Below, in pieces: positions 62,901 to 64,000 of a stretch of DNA of 64,000 bases. The DNA is taken from contig CAVXME010000001.1 of NCBI GenBank assembly GCA_963762965.1, positions 2,170,001-2,234,000 of the forward strand. The letters run 5' to 3'. The stretch comes from DATBAX01 sp963762965. GTDB taxonomy: Bacteria; Acidobacteriota; Terriglobia; Terriglobales; Acidobacteriaceae. The stretch's first letter is position 1. Each line of letters opens with the position of its first letter. The notes beneath the pieces were generated by a model. The model worked only from the letters and a program-made list of their open reading frames with translations. It made no database searches and was not told the origin of the DNA. A program made the position numbers and the translations under genes.

Positions 62901-64000
62901 CCGAAGGAGGGACAGTCCGGGTACTGCTGCCGGTCAAAGGTGGGCGAACTGCCGTACGGCGGGCAAACGTCCGAGAAGTCGAATATCTGTGCGACCTGCC
63001 CCGGAGCATTCGGGTTCACCCCCAGATTTTGCTGAATCCCCTGTGGCGTCATGATAAGACCACGCTCTTTCAGTCCGGGGACCGCCTGGTTGTAATCGAT
63101 GGGACTCTTTTCCAGCCGCGCTTCTTCGGAGAAGAAAAAGTAGGTCTTGTCCTTCTTGGTGTACACATGGGGAATAATCAAGGGTCCTCCGATGTTCCCG
63201 CCGAAGTCCTGACGGCGGTAGAGCGGGGCCTTGCTGGTGAGATCAAAATAATTTCGCGCGTTAAACGCCTCATTGCGGACGAAATCGTACACTCCGCCAT
63301 GAAAGCTTGAAGTGCCCGACTTGGTGGTCACCTGGACCGTGCCGGAGGCGGTGCGGCCGTACTGGGCACCGTAGTTCGAGGTCAGAACCTTCACTTCCTG
63401 AATCGCGTCAATGCTCGGGTAAACAACCAGAGCGCTCGCGGATCGGTTCAATCCGGTGTTGAGTACATCGCTGCCGTCAATTTCGAAAGAATTGTATTCA
63501 ACGCGTCCGCCGTTCACGCTGTATTTGACGCTCCCGACGACACCCACTTTCCCTTCGTCCTGGCCGGTTTGATTACTGACGCCCGGCGCCAGAGCGATCA
63601 GCTGCGAGAAGTTGCGGCCATTGAGTTGGAGGCCGACCACTTCCTTCTGCTCGATCGTTCCCGATACCGTCGCGCTCCCGGTTTCCACATGACCCAGGTT
63701 GCCGGATTCCACGTTGACATTCTCGGTCGCCGAAGGCAATTCCAATGAAACGTCGAGGGGCAGTCCAGAGCCGGTTGCCACATTGATATCGGAAAACACC
63801 TTCTGCGTGAAGTTGGGCGCCGTGATGGTCAGGGTGTACGTGCCTGGCGCCAGGTTGGTGAAAGCATAGACTCCGTTGGCGCCGCTGACCGCCTCGCTCT
63901 TGAAATTGGCGGGACCAGTCAGCGACAACTTCGCGCCGGGTACCACGGCGCCCTGGGGATCGGTGACCGTTCCGCTGATCGAGCCATTGCCAGCGCCAGC
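59924..64000 (-). CDS. TonB-dependent receptor with carboxypeptidase-like N-terminal domain (5' end outside window)
   Basis: The frame stays open to base 64000, so the signal peptide is not visible; at least 1358 residues are. It opens with a carboxypeptidase regulatory-like beta-sandwich (SGTVTDPQGAVVPGAKLSLTG...LAPGTYTLTITAPNF). The plug domain follows (IEQKEVVGLQLNGRNFSQLIALAPGVSN, VNGGRVEYNSFEIDGSDVLN, VLTSNYGAQYGRTASGTVQVTTKSGT) and then a large barrel. It has the RAEAFNIFNHTEF motif near the end and terminates LALKLAF. This is the large Oar-like receptor type that is abundant in Acidobacteriota. The substrate is unknown. Two Ig-like lipoprotein genes follow closely on the same strand and may be co-transcribed. 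Confidence 0.92.
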   Translation of the reverse strand, partial: AGAGNGSISGTVTDPQGAVVPGAKLSLTGPANFKSEAVSGANGVYAFTNLAPGTYTLTITAPNFTQKVFSDINVATGSGLPLDVSLELPSATENVNVESGNLGHVETGSATVSGTIEQKEVVGLQLNGRNFSQLIALAPGVSNQTGQDEGKVGVVGSVKYSVNGGRVEYNSFEIDGSDVLNTGLNRSASALVVYPSIDAIQEVKVLTSNYGAQYGRTASGTVQVTTKSGTSSFHGGVYDFVRNEAFNARNYFDLTSKAPLYRRQDFGGNIGGPLIIPHVYTKKDKTYFFFSEEARLEKSPIDYNQAVPGLKERGLIMTPQGIQQNLGVNPNAPGQVAQIFDFSDVCPPYGSSPTFDRQQYPDCPSFGNFGSTNTQLPAYYLEGAPAGSGALVPFGVDKNARAILNANLFPLPNSATGCNYALPITTVLGPDDPDRCYVASVSPSTYWREELFKIDHNLTEKLRLSFHYIHDDWNTTVLTPQWNYLSVTSPAAETFPTIQNSFVGPGLSLVASATDTITPTLINTFVLSYVNSKITLADKNGPGGAQFQRDPALDQPLISGSQPGCDPALSRDPATLLPECAIGYIFNNGFGGKMPGVAILGSNAAYGGRGFVEDPSYMPWEHSNPTYSARDDVGKQLGRHTLTFGAEYVLYQRNQDNNVIGAASGDLQGLLTYSNLSNSTGNAFADFLAQQVPGRTPDPHGFIQSFTQDSAQHRYYQRYQLAEPYFQDDWKATSRLTVNLGLRLSLFGTYSEKNRAAWNWEASRFDKTRFSVDPQSGILLDGGNPVTFAPDSFSLDPGVISALGLVQCGEGGIPAACMSGHLFNWAPRVGFAWDPKGDGKTSIRGGYGIFFEHGTGNEANTGSLEASAPVVLSVTQPNPYSLMCIGNVGYGTAFNQQVGSGNYCGGATQPAGSLYPIDVTSIPTQAVWPYVQQWSFGIQRELHHNFVINLAYAGSKGTHLTVERQLNQLPPLPLNENPFGPNEPLTLNDCTVPPAGSSGEVFPGDGTTPFQLESGTIVGPASPAYQHLQAACANLHIPNVNSLPGRPYLGLGRILSLQNVANSSYHALQFTARRTSGALTTGLSYSYSHSIDDSSDRSDPVLVDSYDLRENRASSNFDERHLLTLSYIYQFSFRGLVSGISNWANGRESKNPQDPTPSAARSGFGQRIADGWEFSGITLFHSGTPFSVINTAGNTGISITDNAGVSSNLGIAESYPDVVRGMAQPANNFRSFGPLLANPSQFVAPRGLTFGDAGRNFLNNPHQINFDMALAKHFRITEATNLEFRAEAFNIFNHTEFRIYDPDNPGSTGNNVVSCYAGPAYSAGYKGSAADCVTGASFLHPVDAHRPRTLQLALKLAF

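Overview
The window reads as chromosome of a member of the Acidobacteriota, probably a Terriglobia-type lineage. This is inferred from gene content, not from a marker gene. The evidence is the very large TonB-dependent receptors (one opening with a carboxypeptidase-like beta-sandwich domain), the exported NHL-repeat and choice-of-anchor-type Ig-like proteins, and an exopolysaccharide (EPS) locus of the exosortase-associated kind. No rRNA, tRNA, CRISPR array, phage or replication origin was recognised.

Layout. (1) 1-5900: the 3' end of a TonB-dependent receptor followed by two exported alpha-glucan hydrolases (GH13 and GH15), which looks like a maltodextrin or starch uptake module. (2) 5901-12256: a 1.2 kb stretch with no convincing gene, a large secreted NHL/Ig-like protein closed by a perfect terminator hairpin, a small lipoprotein on the minus strand, and an exported Ig-like/esterase fusion. 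(3) 12328-17385: a Dlt-like acyl-transfer module (carrier protein, adenylation enzyme, SGNH protein, MBOAT acyltransferase), with the carrier gene facing the other three. (4) 17505-18110: a NusG/UpxY-type antiterminator, divergent from the EPS locus across a 639 bp leader.

(5) 18750-48876: a long EPS locus, all on the plus strand. It begins with the export and assembly set: Wza-like export protein, Wzz-like chain-length protein, AAA ATPase, a CpsD-like P-loop protein lacking the Walker lysine, and an initiating sugar-phosphate transferase. It continues with glycosyltransferases, a WecG/TagA enzyme, a GDP-mannose 3,5-epimerase and a Wzy-like polymerase, then a Wzm/Wzt ABC exporter. Tailoring enzymes include three sulfotransferases (two in tandem duplication), three FkbM methyltransferases and one MycE-like methyltransferase. 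It ends with two exported proteins, one a two-domain beta-helix (pectate-lyase-like) protein. The predicted product is a highly decorated, sulfated and methylated surface polysaccharide that may contain L-galactose or L-gulose.

(6) 48935-64000: a winged-helix regulator with a receiver domain lacking its phosphorylation site, a small membrane protein, a deleted and frameshifted IS3-family remnant, a polytopic membrane protein, a coiled-coil porin, two Ig-like lipoproteins and a second TonB-dependent receptor that runs off the right edge. All genes from 50014 onward are on the minus strand.

The observations most worth checking are the Dlt-like module in a Gram-negative setting, the 5' coding segment shared by a glycosyltransferase and two sulfotransferases, the degenerate kinase-like and receiver proteins, and the coexistence of a Wzy-type polymerase with an ABC exporter and no visible Wzx flippase.
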